Shown here piece by piece: positions 25,537-34,583 of a stretch of 64,000 nt of DNA. Below the pieces are notes generated by a model that saw only the letters and a list, made by a program, of their open reading frames with translations, ran no database searches and was not told the DNA's origin. Every line of letters starts with the position of its first letter. Positions within the stretch are counted from its first letter, which is position 1. Source of the stretch: Draconibacterium sediminis (GTDB lineage: Bacteria; Bacteroidota; Bacteroidia; Bacteroidales; Prolixibacteraceae). Location of the stretch: positions 2,170,001-2,234,000 of the forward strand of contig NZ_JRHC01000001.1 of the NCBI RefSeq assembly GCF_000949475.1, given 5' to 3'. Made by a program: the position numbers and the translations under genes.

Positions 25537-26814
25537 ATGAAACAACTAAACAGAATAATCAGACTGACTTTAATAGCCACCGTAATACTTATGTGGGGCT
25601 GTTGGCGAGATGACGATACAAACGCGAAGAAAACGGCAGACGGCAAAACCAGCTTGTTTGGCGAGGTAACCGATCCTGAAACTCCACAACCAAGTACGGG
25701 CGATGGTGCTTATGAATATGCTGCTGCTGATGGATCGGGAAGATCAAGCGGGACCGGATCGCCGACAAGCACCGGCGACTGGGGCGGTGGAAATCCAAAC
25801 GGGCAATACGAACCGGGAGTGTTAACTGCCGGCGAATGGAACGACCTCGATAACTGGGAGTTTTGGAATAACCTGCTAAACAACCAGGAGTATTACGAGG
25901 ATGTAAATAAATGGAACCTGAAAGAAATAAAAAGGTACAGTTTTGTGGTGTTCGATAAAAATGAATCGCCGGTTGCCAATGCCGAAATCAGTCTCTTTTC
26001 CGATGAGGTGGAAGTTTGGAAAACCAAAACCGATAATAAAGGGAAAGCTTCATTGTGGTCGGATTTGAATCTCGACGGGTTAACGGCCCGTGTTGCGTTT
26101 GACGGCGCCGAAGAACTTATCGATGCCCTGGAATACGCCGACGGAATAAATACAGTGTATCTTGATAAAACAGTAGAAAACAATAAAGTAATAGATGTAT
26201 ATTTTGCTGTTGATGCAACGGGCTCGATGAGCGATGAGATCAACTATTTAAAAGCAGAGTTAAATGATGTAATTGTACGGATTAAAGAAAATAATCCTTC
26301 GCTGGAAATGCGTTTCGGGTCGGTGTTTTACCGGGATGAGGGTGATGAGTTTGTTACGCGCCCATTCAGTTTTACCAGCGACGAAAGCAGCCTGGTTTCT
26401 TTTATTTCGGAACAGTCGGCCGATGGTGGCGGCGATTTCCCTGAGGCTGTGCATTCGGCACTCGATGTGGCCATTACGCAGAGTTCGTGGAATAATGATG
26501 CCTCGGCCCGGATACTGTTTTTGTTACTGGATGCTCCGCCTCACTACACGCAGGACGTAATTTCAAGTCTGGAATCAAACCTGATAAAAGCCGCCGATAA
26601 AGGAATTAAAATAGTACCCATTACCGCTTCGGGTATTGATAAGGCAACGGAGTATTTAATGCGTTCTTTCGCCATATTGACCAACGGAACGTATGTGTTT
26701 ATAACCGACGACAGTGGTGTTGGAAATGATCACCTGGAACCAACAATTGGTGAATTCGAGCTTGAAAAACTAAACGATCTGATGGTGAGATTGGTGAGTG
26801 AGTACGTGCCTTAA
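25537..26814 (+). CDS. Lipoprotein with von Willebrand factor A domain
   Basis: 425 aa. A lipoprotein signal peptide ends at Cys22 (ILMWGC). A low-complexity Gly/Ser/Thr/Asp region (about 40-95) follows, then a carboxypeptidase-regulatory-like beta domain (about 130-205) and a VWA domain from about 220. The MIDAS motif is DATGSMSDE (starting at D226), with a second metal-site Thr/Asp likely in DGGGDFPEAV and LLLDAPPH. VWA domains bind partners through a divalent metal. The protein would be anchored in the outer membrane or periplasm; its partner is unknown. A strong terminator follows the gene. Confidence 0.82.
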   Translation: MKQLNRIIRLTLIATVILMWGCWRDDDTNAKKTADGKTSLFGEVTDPETPQPSTGDGAYEYAAADGSGRSSGTGSPTSTGDWGGGNPNGQYEPGVLTAGEWNDLDNWEFWNNLLNNQEYYEDVNKWNLKEIKRYSFVVFDKNESPVANAEISLFSDEVEVWKTKTDNKGKASLWSDLNLDGLTARVAFDGAEELIDALEYADGINTVYLDKTVENNKVIDVYFAVDATGSMSDEINYLKAELNDVIVRIKENNPSLEMRFGSVFYRDEGDEFVTRPFSFTSDESSLVSFISEQSADGGGDFPEAVHSALDVAITQSSWNNDASARILFLLLDAPPHYTQDVISSLESNLIKAADKGIKIVPITASGIDKATEYLMRSFAILTNGTYVFITDDSGVGNDHLEPTIGEFELEKLNDLMVRLVSEYVP

Positions 26815-26841
26815 GTCGTATTTCATAATTGTATTTGCATA

Positions 26842-26897
26842 AAAAACGCTAATGGATTCTCGCTGCAATGTAACGGAATCCGTTAGCGTTTTTCTTT
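26842..26897 (+). terminator. Intrinsic terminator after the VWA lipoprotein gene
   Basis: AAAAACGCTAATGGATTC pairs with GAATCCGTTAGCGTTTTT (one G-U pair), with a loop of about 16 nt and T-rich tail. The symmetric A/T flanks would allow function in both directions. Confidence 0.9.
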
Positions 26898-27032
26898 TAC
26901 AGGATAGAGTTATCGGTTAAAATTCGCTGCTTAACGACCGTATTAAGTCAGTGGTCGATAAAATTAGAAGCATCAGAACATTTGCGTAACTTTACTATCA
27001 TATTAGTTATTGACTTATAATCCTGTTTACAA

Positions 27033-27560
27033 ATGAACGGCAAAATAGCAATACCCAAAAAGTTCTATTTTATCTTGTTTGCTTCGGTTGTTGCTATTTG
27101 CCTGTTCTCTTTCACCATCGGTCGCGAACTCTATGCCGGTAAAACAGAGAATATCTTTTCCTTTGGTCTTATTCATTTTGCCGGTTACCTTTTCTTTTTG
27201 CTCATGCCGGTTGAGCTGGCATTTATCTATTATTTGCCCTATTACCCGGGGGTTGATCTGATTACTACTGCTATGTTAACAGCGGTTACGGCGCAGTTTA
27301 TCGATTATTTAATTGGCCGCTTATTGCGTCCGAACAAAATTATTGAACTGATGGGGCAGAAGCGCATTGAAAAAGCGGAGCAAAAAATTAAACGCTTTGG
27401 CATGCTCACCATTTTTGTATTCAACCTGTTTCCCTTATCGTCGCCGGTAATTGCATTGGCCGCCGGAATGTTACGTTACGATTTTCGACGGTTTTTGGTG
27501 GTGAGTATTTTGGGACTTTTGCTGAAATATGTGGTTATTTACCTGGTGTTTAAAGGTTGA
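27033..27560 (+). CDS. DedA/VTT-like membrane protein
   Basis: 175 aa with four to five hydrophobic segments. The block FNLFPLSSPVIALAAGMLRYDFRRFL resembles the second conserved half of SNARE-associated/VTT (DedA) proteins, which are implicated in lipid flipping and membrane homeostasis. A basic amphipathic stretch (KRIEKAEQKIKRFG) lies between the halves. It is shorter than classic DedA (about 200 aa) and the first conserved acidic motif is not obvious, so assignment is to the superfamily only. Confidence 0.65.
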   Translation: MNGKIAIPKKFYFILFASVVAICLFSFTIGRELYAGKTENIFSFGLIHFAGYLFFLLMPVELAFIYYLPYYPGVDLITTAMLTAVTAQFIDYLIGRLLRPNKIIELMGQKRIEKAEQKIKRFGMLTIFVFNLFPLSSPVIALAAGMLRYDFRRFLVVSILGLLLKYVVIYLVFKG

Positions 27561-27700
27561 GGAGTTACGAGCCACTAGCTGCGAGCCACTAGCTACGAGC
27601 CGCGAGCTTCTAGTATCAAGTATCCAGAATCCAGTATCCAGTATCCAGTATCCAGTATCGAGCATCCAGTATCAAGCATCCAGCATCCAGTTGAGCGTAG
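27561..27700. repeat. Array of short GAGCCACTAGC and CCAGTATCC repeat phrases
   Basis: Directly after the stop, GAGCCACTAGC(T/G)GCGAGCC-type phrases repeat about three times (27562-27606). TATCCAGTATCCAG-like 10-bp units then repeat about nine times (27607-27692). The second motif recurs at 5940-5990. No protein is supported. Confidence 0.85.
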
Positions 27701-27819
27701 CGAAATCCCGACCGTAGCGTCGGGGCATCATGTTTTCCCAATTATCGACCCATATAACCCGATGTTCGATTTCCCCGCAAACATTTTGTCAAATTATTGG
27801 CAATGGTGCATAAAAGGAT

Positions 27820-27848
27820 TTTGTCCTTATAAAATTAGTGTAACTTTG
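27820..27848 (+). promoter_or_regulatory. Promoter of fabD (TTTG / TAACTTTG)
   Basis: A -33-like TTTG at 27820-27823 and TAACTTTG at 27841-27848 are spaced 17 bp, fitting the Bacteroidota housekeeping sigma consensus, and lie 27 bp before the fabD ATG. Confidence 0.65.
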
Positions 27849-27875
27849 TCGCCGGATTTTTAAAAACAAAAAATT

Positions 27876-28763
27876 ATGAAGGCATTTGTATTCCCTGGTC
27901 AGGGAGCGCAGTTCCCGGGAATGGGAAAGGATTTATATGAAAATTCTGCTGAAGCAAAAGCATTATTCGAAAAAGCAAACGATATTTTAGGTTTCAATAT
28001 CACCGACATCATGTTCGAAGGTGAGGTTGAAGACCTGAAACAAACAAAAGTAACCCAACCAGCCATTTTCTTACACTCTGTATTATTGGCGAAAACATTG
28101 AAGGATTTTGCTCCTGATATGGTTGCCGGTCACTCGTTGGGAGAGTTCTCGGCACTGGTTGCCAACGGAACACTGAACTTTGAAGACGGTTTGAAACTGG
28201 TTGCACAACGTGCAATGGCCATGCAAAAAGCATGCGAAGTTGAGCCATCGACAATGGCTGCAATTGTTGGTTTGGAAGATGCAGTTGTTGAGGCTGTTTG
28301 TGCCGAAATCGACGACGTAGTAGTTCCTGCAAACTACAATTGTCCGGGACAGTTGGTAATCTCAGGTTCTGAAGCCGGAATTGACAAGGCTTGTGCGTTG
28401 TTAACCGAAAAAGGTGCAAAACGTGCGTTGAAACTGGTTGTAGGTGGTGCTTTCCACTCGCCTTTTATGGAGCCTGCCCGTGAAGAGCTGGCTGCTGCTA
28501 TTGAGGCAACTACGTTCAATCAGCCAACTTGTCCGGTTTACCAGAATGTTGACGCAAAACCGGTTTCTGATCCTGCAGTGATCAAAGAAAACCTGATCGC
28601 TCAGCTTACTGCTCCTGTAAAATGGACACAGATCGTAGAAAATATGATCGCCGACGGTGCTACTTCGTTCACCGAAGTTGGTCCGGGTAAAGTGTTACAG
28701 GGATTGGTAAAAAAAGTTGACCGCTCGATGGAAACTGCCGGCGTAAACAGTTACGAAGGATAG
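27876..28763 (+). CDS. fabD: Malonyl CoA-ACP transacylase
   Basis: 295 aa, normal length. FPGQGAQFPGMG at residues 5-16, the nucleophile motif GHSLGEFSA (Ser about 90), the catalytic His in GGAFHSPFM, and QLTAPVKWTQ are all present. It transfers malonyl from CoA to acyl carrier protein for fatty acid synthesis in the cytoplasm. It is monocistronic here: it has its own promoter upstream and a terminator at 28811, and no other fab genes are adjacent. Confidence 0.97.
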   Translation: MKAFVFPGQGAQFPGMGKDLYENSAEAKALFEKANDILGFNITDIMFEGEVEDLKQTKVTQPAIFLHSVLLAKTLKDFAPDMVAGHSLGEFSALVANGTLNFEDGLKLVAQRAMAMQKACEVEPSTMAAIVGLEDAVVEAVCAEIDDVVVPANYNCPGQLVISGSEAGIDKACALLTEKGAKRALKLVVGGAFHSPFMEPAREELAAAIEATTFNQPTCPVYQNVDAKPVSDPAVIKENLIAQLTAPVKWTQIVENMIADGATSFTEVGPGKVLQGLVKKVDRSMETAGVNSYEG

Positions 28764-28790
28764 AAGTCTTCCACTACGCTCAGACTGACG
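28764..28790. repeat. Degenerate REP-like half element
   Basis: CTTCCACTACGCTCAGACTGACG resembles the CCTTCGACTACGCTCAGGGTGAC element at 10551 with a few substitutions. It lies immediately after the fabD stop. Confidence 0.6.
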
Positions 28791-28810
28791 TTTGGGGTAG
28801 CGATATAGAT

Positions 28811-28846
28811 AAAAAATCCCGGACCTTTTAAGTCCGGGATTTTTTA
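28811..28846. terminator. Bidirectional terminator between fabD and the NtrC-type gene
   Basis: AAAAAATCCCGGAC pairs perfectly with GTCCGGGATTTTTT. A and T tracts on both sides allow termination of both convergent genes. Confidence 0.92.
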
Positions 28847-28863
28847 TGGTATTAATTAATTGA

Positions 28864-30222
28864 TTAATCCATGTGTTTCTGCAGCATCCGGTAAATGGTC
28901 GATTTCCCAATTCCTAATTTCGATGCTACCAGGCGCACATTCTGATTGTATTTATTCAAAAAGAATTTTACAATTTCGTTGTTGTATTCTTCCAGTGTTT
29001 TTTCCTGGGCAAGCAGGTTTTGCACACTTTCATCAACATTCATATTCAGGTGGCTCGGTTTGATCACATCGCGGCTACACATTACGCAAGCCAGTTCCAT
29101 GATTGCTTTTAGCTCTCTGATGTTGCCGGGATAGTGGTAGTTCGATAACATTTGTTTTGCCTCTGCCGACAGGGTTTTGGGTTCCATTTCATTGTCGCGG
29201 CAAAACTCATCAACAAAAAACTTAGCCAGCAAAATTTTGTCGTTTCCGCGCTGACGTAAGGGTGGAATTTCGATTGGTAAACCCAGCAGACGATAGTAAA
29301 GGTCTTGTCGGAACTGGTCGTCGCCCGACAACGTGGCCAGGTTTTTATGTGTCGCCGAAATAATGCGTACATCAAGAGGTATTACATCGTGGCCACCCAA
29401 ACGCACCAATTCTCGTTCCTGTAAAACGCGCAGCAATTTTGCCTGAAGATTTAAATTCAGGTCGGCAATTTCATCAAGGAAAAGTGTACCTCCGTTGGCG
29501 GCCTCAAACTTTCCGATCTTTTGAAAATCAGCACCTGTAAATGCACCTTTTTCGTGTCCGAACAATTCGCTCTCGATCAGCCCGTCGGGAATGGCCGACA
29601 CGTTTACTGCTATAAATGGCTTGGCACTGCGTTTCGAGTTGTAGTGAATTCCTTTGGCAACCAGTTCTTTACCCGTTCCGGTTTCACCCGAAATGGATAC
29701 AGAAATGTTGGTTTGAGTAGCTTTGTTCATTAGCTCAAACACGTGCTCAATTTCGCGGCTGTTACCTTTTATAAGGTTTTTAAAATTATATTTCTCGGCA
29801 ACCGCTTCTTTTAAATTGGTGTTTTCGGTTTGAAGTTGGTCAGTCCTGTAAATATTTCGGATAATGTTACTCAGTTTTTCCCTGGTGTCGGGTGCTTTCA
29901 TAATGTAATCGTAGGCACCGTTTTTCATCAACTCTATAGCAGTCGAGATATCGTCCTGTGCTGAAATTACGATTACATGCGTATCCGGGATTTTTTCCTG
30001 AATTTTAGCGAGTACTTCTTTCCCTGTCATATCGGGAAGCGTGTAGTCAAGCGTTACCACATCAGGCTTTTCGTTCATTGCATTAATGAAGTCTGTCCCG
30101 TTGTGAAACACTTTTACCTGTAATTGATCATCCAGAAGTTGCTTTTTTAGCACTCTGGCGTAAAGTACATTGTCTTCCACAATGTACACTTTGTAGTTGT
30201 TCCTGGGTTTTTGGTTGGCCAT
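28864..30222 (-). CDS. Sigma-54-dependent response regulator (NtrC family)
   Basis: 452 aa. The receiver domain (about residues 10-125) has the phospho-acceptor Asp in VTLDYTLPD and the conserved Lys near YIMKAPD. The AAA+ domain (about 150-385) has Walker A GETGTGKE, the sigma-54 contact loop GAFTGA, Walker B GTLFLDEIADL and the arginine finger region RQDLYYRL. The C-terminal Fis-type helix-turn-helix ends GIGKSTIYRMLQKH. No histidine kinase gene is adjacent, so the cognate sensor is elsewhere. It would activate sigma-54 promoters. Confidence 0.95.
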   Translation of the reverse strand: MANQKPRNNYKVYIVEDNVLYARVLKKQLLDDQLQVKVFHNGTDFINAMNEKPDVVTLDYTLPDMTGKEVLAKIQEKIPDTHVIVISAQDDISTAIELMKNGAYDYIMKAPDTREKLSNIIRNIYRTDQLQTENTNLKEAVAEKYNFKNLIKGNSREIEHVFELMNKATQTNISVSISGETGTGKELVAKGIHYNSKRSAKPFIAVNVSAIPDGLIESELFGHEKGAFTGADFQKIGKFEAANGGTLFLDEIADLNLNLQAKLLRVLQERELVRLGGHDVIPLDVRIISATHKNLATLSGDDQFRQDLYYRLLGLPIEIPPLRQRGNDKILLAKFFVDEFCRDNEMEPKTLSAEAKQMLSNYHYPGNIRELKAIMELACVMCSRDVIKPSHLNMNVDESVQNLLAQEKTLEEYNNEIVKFFLNKYNQNVRLVASKLGIGKSTIYRMLQKHMD

Positions 30223-30615
30223 TTCTTTTATTTAGAGTGCTTAAAAATAGTGAAATGTAAGAATCTATCAAACAAAATGTCCAAATATTGGAAAATAATT
30301 AGGCGAGATTCCCAATTTTAAATTAATAGTGCCTGTTTCTCTCGGTTTTGTAAGGTTTTTGTCTTCTGTTTTGCGTGCCAAAAAATTATTTAATGTTAAA
30401 TGGATTGCCAGTTTTAGCAATATTTGCTGGTAAGCGCGTTACAAATTCTGAACACCGGCTTCCTTTTGGTGTTGTTGTTCAATAATCGAAGTACATTTTT
30501 ATTATTGCCGGTACCAGGTGCTTGAATAAAATGTTAGCATTTAAAAGTGTATTGGCAGGTAAAATTGGAATTGTATTGTTAAATTTAAACAAACGAAATT
30601 CAAAAATTGAAAAGA
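30223..30615. other. Divergent intergenic region, no gene seen
   Basis: The 393-bp gap between the divergent NtrC-type regulator and the flavin reductase-rubredoxin gene should hold both promoters. It is AT-rich. TTGGCA at 30551 is reminiscent of a sigma-54 -24 element, but the downstream GG is one base out of the required spacing, so I do not call a sigma-54 promoter. Confidence 0.4.
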
Positions 30616-31356
30616 ATGAATTATTCCGCCTTTCATAAATTAAGTTATGGCTTGTATTTAATTGCTACAGAATTGAACGGCGAAAAAGCCGGTTATATTG
30701 GAAACACCGCTTTTCAGATTACTGCCGAGCCATCGAAAATTGCCATTAGTTGTAATAAAAATAACTACTCAGCTCAAAAGATTATTGATAGTAAAAAGTT
30801 TTCGATCTCAGTATTGAAGAAAGAGGTTGATACTTCCTTGATCGGTAAGTTTGGGTTTATGTCGGGAGCCGATATCGACAAGTTTCAGGGCGTAGAAACC
30901 ATAACGGCAAAAACCGGTGCTCCAATCGTTGTTGATTCGTCGGTGGCGTGGTTTGATTGCGAAGTGATTGACTACGCCGATGTGGGTTCACACTATTTAA
31001 TTACAGCCGAAGTGGTGGATGGTGATAAACTGTCGGATGAAGAACCGCTGACTTATGCCTATTATCATGCCAAATATAAAATGCGGTCGCCGAAAAATGC
31101 GCCAACTTATATTGATAAAGATAAACTGGAAGAAGAGCCGGAACCTGTTGTATACGAAGAGGTAGAAGAGGAAGAACACAAGCATACGGTGAGTGAAGAC
31201 GGAATCTATTCGTGCAATATTTGTGGCTATCAGTACGATCCGGAAGAGGGTGACCCTGCGCTTGGAATACCTCCGGGAACGCCTTTTGAAGATTTGCCTG
31301 ACGATTGGAAATGTCCGATCTGCAACGCTTCAAAAGACGATTTTACAAAGGTTTAG
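30616..31356 (+). CDS. Flavin reductase-rubredoxin fusion (Hrb-like)
   Basis: 246 aa from the ATG at 30616; an upstream in-frame TTG is less likely. Residues 1-150 form an FMN-binding flavin reductase-like split barrel ([28 protein letters not shown]). An acidic Glu-rich linker (about 172-190) leads to a C-terminal rubredoxin with [10 protein letters not shown] and [10 protein letters not shown], the four iron ligands. Such high-molecular-weight rubredoxins move electrons from NAD(P)H or ferredoxin to flavodiiron proteins or rubrerythrins in oxygen or NO detoxification. No flavodiiron gene is adjacent. The sequence supports the fold; the partner is inferred. Confidence 0.9.
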   Translation: MNYSAFHKLSYGLYLIATELNGEKAGYIGNTAFQITAEPSKIAISCNKNNYSAQKIIDSKKFSISVLKKEVDTSLIGKFGFMSGADIDKFQGVETITAKTGAPIVVDSSVAWFDCEVIDYADVGSHYLITAEVVDGDKLSDEEPLTYAYYHAKYKMRSPKNAPTYIDKDKLEEEPEPVVYEEVEEEEHKHTVSEDGIYSCNICGYQYDPEEGDPALGIPPGTPFEDLPDDWKCPICNASKDDFTKV

Positions 31357-31370
31357 AAAGTTGTTAAAGC

Positions 31371-31607
31371 CTATAAGGTTCGGTGAGTGCCATCGCAAAA
31401 TGGTTTCTTTTTGGAGTGTTTGCATTGACAAAGCCAAACTTCCTTTTTCTCATCGATATCGAAAGGTAGTGGTGTAAATTCCGTTCCCTGGTGCGAGCCG
31501 TCGCAAAAGGGTTGGTTTTTACTTCGTCCACAGGCACACCAATAATAGGTGCCGGGTTCCAGCGTAAGTGCTTTTGGTGCTTTTTCAGCTATTACAGGTT
31601 TCTTCAT
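31371..31607 (-). CDS. CDGSH iron-sulfur domain protein
   Basis: 78 aa with two CDGSH zinc-finger-like motifs, each with the 3Cys-1His pattern: [16 protein letters not shown] and [16 protein letters not shown]. Each would bind a [2Fe-2S] cluster, so this is the tandem, mitoNEET-related type. It has no membrane segment. The gene is convergent with the flavin reductase-rubredoxin gene (14 bp between stops) and may share a redox or stress context with it. Confidence 0.93.
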   Translation of the reverse strand: MKKPVIAEKAPKALTLEPGTYYWCACGRSKNQPFCDGSHQGTEFTPLPFDIDEKKEVWLCQCKHSKKKPFCDGTHRTL

Positions 31608-31723
31608 ACATTAAAATTTTTGTTATACATTGGCACAAGATTAAAGTTATTCCGAAAGTAAACTTCTTCGAACGATTCATATTGTGCTCATTTTTTTGTT
31701 TAACGTTCATTAAATATACAAAT

Positions 31724-32836
31724 ATGTTACGTACTATTTTGTTTAACTGCCTGCTAATTTTACTTGGTGTAACTGCCGGATTCGCGCAGCAAAAACAGCT
31801 TTTTTATGTAGGAACTTTTACTTCTGAAGGTGCGGAAGGAATAAACTACTGCAGTTTAAATACCAAAACCGGAGAAATTGATTTGCTCACCACTTTTAAG
31901 GGGATTGATAATCCGTCGTTTTTGCGTTTGAGCCCGGATAAGAAGTTTTTGTATACCGTTTCGCGTACCACGCCCGAAGTTGAACCATCGGGTGGTTATG
32001 TAGTTGCCTACCAACTCGACAAGATCGGAGGATTACACTTTTTGAATAAGCAGGCCGCAAATGGAAGTGGCCCGTGTCATATTGATGTTTCGCCCGACAG
32101 AAAGTACGTGGCAATTGCAACCTATGGCGGAGGAACTACTTCCATTTATCCGGTAGATGAAGATGGCAGCCTTAAAAAAGCGTTGACAGTTGTTAAAAAT
32201 ACAGGCAAGAGTGTACATCCTAATCAGACTCAGCCACATGCTCATTCCATTAAATTCTCAACAAAAGAGCCAAGCATTTTTAGTGCCGACCTGGGAACCG
32301 ATCAGTTAAATATCTTTCATTTTGAAGATGGGAATTTGGGGCGTTACGAGCAGGAATTTGTAAAGCTGCCGGCCGGTTCAGGGCCAAGGCATTTTGTTTT
32401 TCACCCCACCGAAAATATAATTTATGTAATTAATGAACTTAACTCAAGCATTTCGGCAATTCGTAAAACCGGAGAAAAGTGGTCGGTATTTCAAAATATC
32501 TCCACCTTACCAAAAGATTTTAATGGCGTGAGTTATTGCGCAGATATTCATTTCTCGAAAGACGGGCAGTATTTGTATGGCTCAAACCGGGGGCATAACT
32601 CCATTGCTGTTTTTAAAGTTAAGGCCGATCAGGAATTGACATTTTTAGGAACTGTGCCGGTAGAAGGAGACTGGCCACGAAATTTTGGAATTACACCCGA
32701 TGGGAAATGGATGTTGGTTGCCAATCAGCGTAGTCATAATATTACGGTCTTTCAGTTGGATGAAGAAAGCGGAATGCCCAAATTCAGCGGAAAACAGATT
32801 CGATTGCCGGCGCCGGTTTGTATCGAGTTTCTGTAG
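31724..32836 (+). CDS. Secreted lactonase family beta-propeller (6-phosphogluconolactonase-like)
   Basis: 370 aa from the ATG at 31724. A signal peptide (LFNCLLILLGVTAGFAQ) is followed by a seven-bladed propeller of the YbhE/Pgl type, with LFYVGTFTSEGAEGI, NGSGPCHIDVSPDRKYV, GPRHFVFHPT and GDWPRNFGITPDGKWMLVANQ as family repeats. The upstream extension of the open frame is not used, because the signal peptide begins here. Cytoplasmic Pgl hydrolyses 6-phosphogluconolactone; the export signal suggests another periplasmic lactone or sugar substrate, which is unknown. Confidence 0.85.
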   Translation: MLRTILFNCLLILLGVTAGFAQQKQLFYVGTFTSEGAEGINYCSLNTKTGEIDLLTTFKGIDNPSFLRLSPDKKFLYTVSRTTPEVEPSGGYVVAYQLDKIGGLHFLNKQAANGSGPCHIDVSPDRKYVAIATYGGGTTSIYPVDEDGSLKKALTVVKNTGKSVHPNQTQPHAHSIKFSTKEPSIFSADLGTDQLNIFHFEDGNLGRYEQEFVKLPAGSGPRHFVFHPTENIIYVINELNSSISAIRKTGEKWSVFQNISTLPKDFNGVSYCADIHFSKDGQYLYGSNRGHNSIAVFKVKADQELTFLGTVPVEGDWPRNFGITPDGKWMLVANQRSHNITVFQLDEESGMPKFSGKQIRLPAPVCIEFL

Positions 32837-32839
32837 CTT

Positions 32840-33463
32840 TTAGCTCAGTTTGGTACTGATAAGTTTGATAAATTCTTCGCGGGTTGCTACCTTTTCAAAA
32901 GCACCCGTAAAATCCGATGTTGTTGTAATGGAGTGTTGTTTTTGTACACCGCGCATTTGCATACACAGGTGTTGTGCTTCAATAACAACGGCAACACCCA
33001 GTGGTTTTAGCGTATCCTGGATACAATCTTTTATTTGTGTTGTTAACCTTTCCTGCACTTGCAAGCGGCGGGCAAACACATCAACAACACGGGCAATTTT
33101 ACTTAATCCGGTAATCGTTCCGTTGGGGATGTAGGCAACGTGTGCTTTCCCTATAAACGGAAGCATGTGGTGTTCACACATCGAATAAATCTCAATATCT
33201 TTTACAATCACCATTTGGCGGTAGTCTTCTTTAAACATGGCCGATTGCAGGATTTCTACCGGATCGATCTGGTAACCCTGCAACAGAAATTGCATGGCTT
33301 TTGCCACTCTGTCGGGTGTTTTGTCAAGTCCCTCGCGCGATGGATCTTCGCCAACGATCTGCAAAATCTCTTTGTAATGCTCCGAAAGCTGTTCGGTTGC
33401 TTCTTCGTTGTACAAATCAGTTCGCTGGTATCCGTTTGAGTTGTTATTCTTTAATGAACACAT
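32840..33463 (-). CDS. folE: GTP cyclohydrolase I
   Basis: 207 aa. The zinc and active-site motifs are [10 protein letters not shown] (Cys and His ligands) and [14 protein letters not shown], with [14 protein letters not shown] near the N-terminus and [23 protein letters not shown]. All match bacterial FolE, which makes 7,8-dihydroneopterin triphosphate for folate, queuosine or pterin synthesis. It is convergent with the lactonase gene, only 3 bp apart. No other folate gene is adjacent. Confidence 0.97.
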   Translation of the reverse strand: MCSLKNNNSNGYQRTDLYNEEATEQLSEHYKEILQIVGEDPSREGLDKTPDRVAKAMQFLLQGYQIDPVEILQSAMFKEDYRQMVIVKDIEIYSMCEHHMLPFIGKAHVAYIPNGTITGLSKIARVVDVFARRLQVQERLTTQIKDCIQDTLKPLGVAVVIEAQHLCMQMRGVQKQHSITTTSDFTGAFEKVATREEFIKLISTKLS

Positions 33464-33649
33464 TGTTGTTAAAATTTTAATCCATACAAAGATTAACTTT
33501 TTTTTATAAAATCAGTATGAATGAGTAGATGGATTTGATATACAGTGAGACGATGACTTGTGTTAAAAGCAAGGATGAAATACAGATTTGGTGTAATATA
33601 TGGACATTGATCCGAAGCATATCAAAACAGGAATTACAAAAATTAATGT

Positions 33650-34336
33650 ATGGAAATTTTGATTGTAGCAGCCACTACAATGGAGATAAAATTGATTGTT
33701 GATGAGCTGGAGAAAGTAGAGGAAGAGAGTCATTTTGTAAAGACTTACCGATTTGGTGATTTCAATATTGATATTTTGGTAACGGGCATAGGAAGCTCGT
33801 TTGCCACATTTCACTTAACAAACGCACTTCGCGAAAAGAAATACGATGCCGTTATAAACGTTGGTTTGGCCGGAAGTTTAACGCAGGAGCTAAAAATAGG
33901 AGAGGTGGTGAATGTGGTTAGCGAAGAATTTGCTGACCTGGGTATTGAGAAACAGCATGAATTTCTTACGCTATTCGAATCGGGATACATTGGGATGAAC
34001 GATTTTCCGTTTGAAAATGGTTTGCTAAAAGCAAGTAATTCAAACGGTTGGATAAAACTGAAAAAAGTAAAAGGAATAACCACCAACAAAAGTTACGGAC
34101 GCGATAGCAGTATTGCCGAAATGCGGGAAAAATTTACAGCACATGTAGAGTCGATGGAAGGAGCAGCTGTTTTTTATGTTTGCAACTGGATGGGCGTTAA
34201 ATGTTACGAAATACGATCGATATCAAATTATGTAGAACCCCGCGATTCGGCAAAATGGAATATTCCTTTGGCCCTTGTCCACCTGAAAGAAGCGTTGTCG
34301 GTAATTTTAAAACAAGTTCCTGCACCTGTAAGCTAA
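33650..34336 (+). CDS. mqnB: Futalosine hydrolase
   Basis: 228 aa of the nucleoside phosphorylase/hydrolase (MTAN) fold: ILIVAATTMEI at the start, VTGIGSSFATFHLT, VINVGLAGSL, and the catalytic region HVESMEGAAVFYVCNWMG with YEIRSISNYVEPRD. The pattern with MEGAA and SNYVE is that of MqnB, which splits futalosine in the alternative menaquinone pathway. This fits a Bacteroidota host that uses NDH-2 and menaquinone. A related nucleosidase is possible but less likely. Confidence 0.88.
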   Translation: MEILIVAATTMEIKLIVDELEKVEEESHFVKTYRFGDFNIDILVTGIGSSFATFHLTNALREKKYDAVINVGLAGSLTQELKIGEVVNVVSEEFADLGIEKQHEFLTLFESGYIGMNDFPFENGLLKASNSNGWIKLKKVKGITTNKSYGRDSSIAEMREKFTAHVESMEGAAVFYVCNWMGVKCYEIRSISNYVEPRDSAKWNIPLALVHLKEALSVILKQVPAPVS

Positions 34337-34583
34337 ATTCATTAACGGGCATGTTTGGTATAGCTGCTTAAGATCCTGATCTAATTGATAATGTTAAATT
34401 TTAAGTACAAAAACAAGCTGTTTTGCTTATAGGCATGTGTTTACGCGCAATTTTTTGGCAAATACGAAAAGTTAAATTTATTTTGCCACGCGTACAATAA
34501 AAAGCGAAGTGGCTGGTTTTTTATTACAAAGCCACATTTTTCAGAAAACAGCGTTTTTGCGTACCACACAAAACCGCTTTAAA

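Noticed and set aside
27606..27700. Possible CRISPR array
   Set aside because: Units are about 10 bp with no unique spacers, and no cas genes are present.
30540..30575. Sigma-54 promoter before the flavin reductase-rubredoxin gene
   Set aside because: TTGGCA is present, but the -12 GC element is missing at the needed distance.
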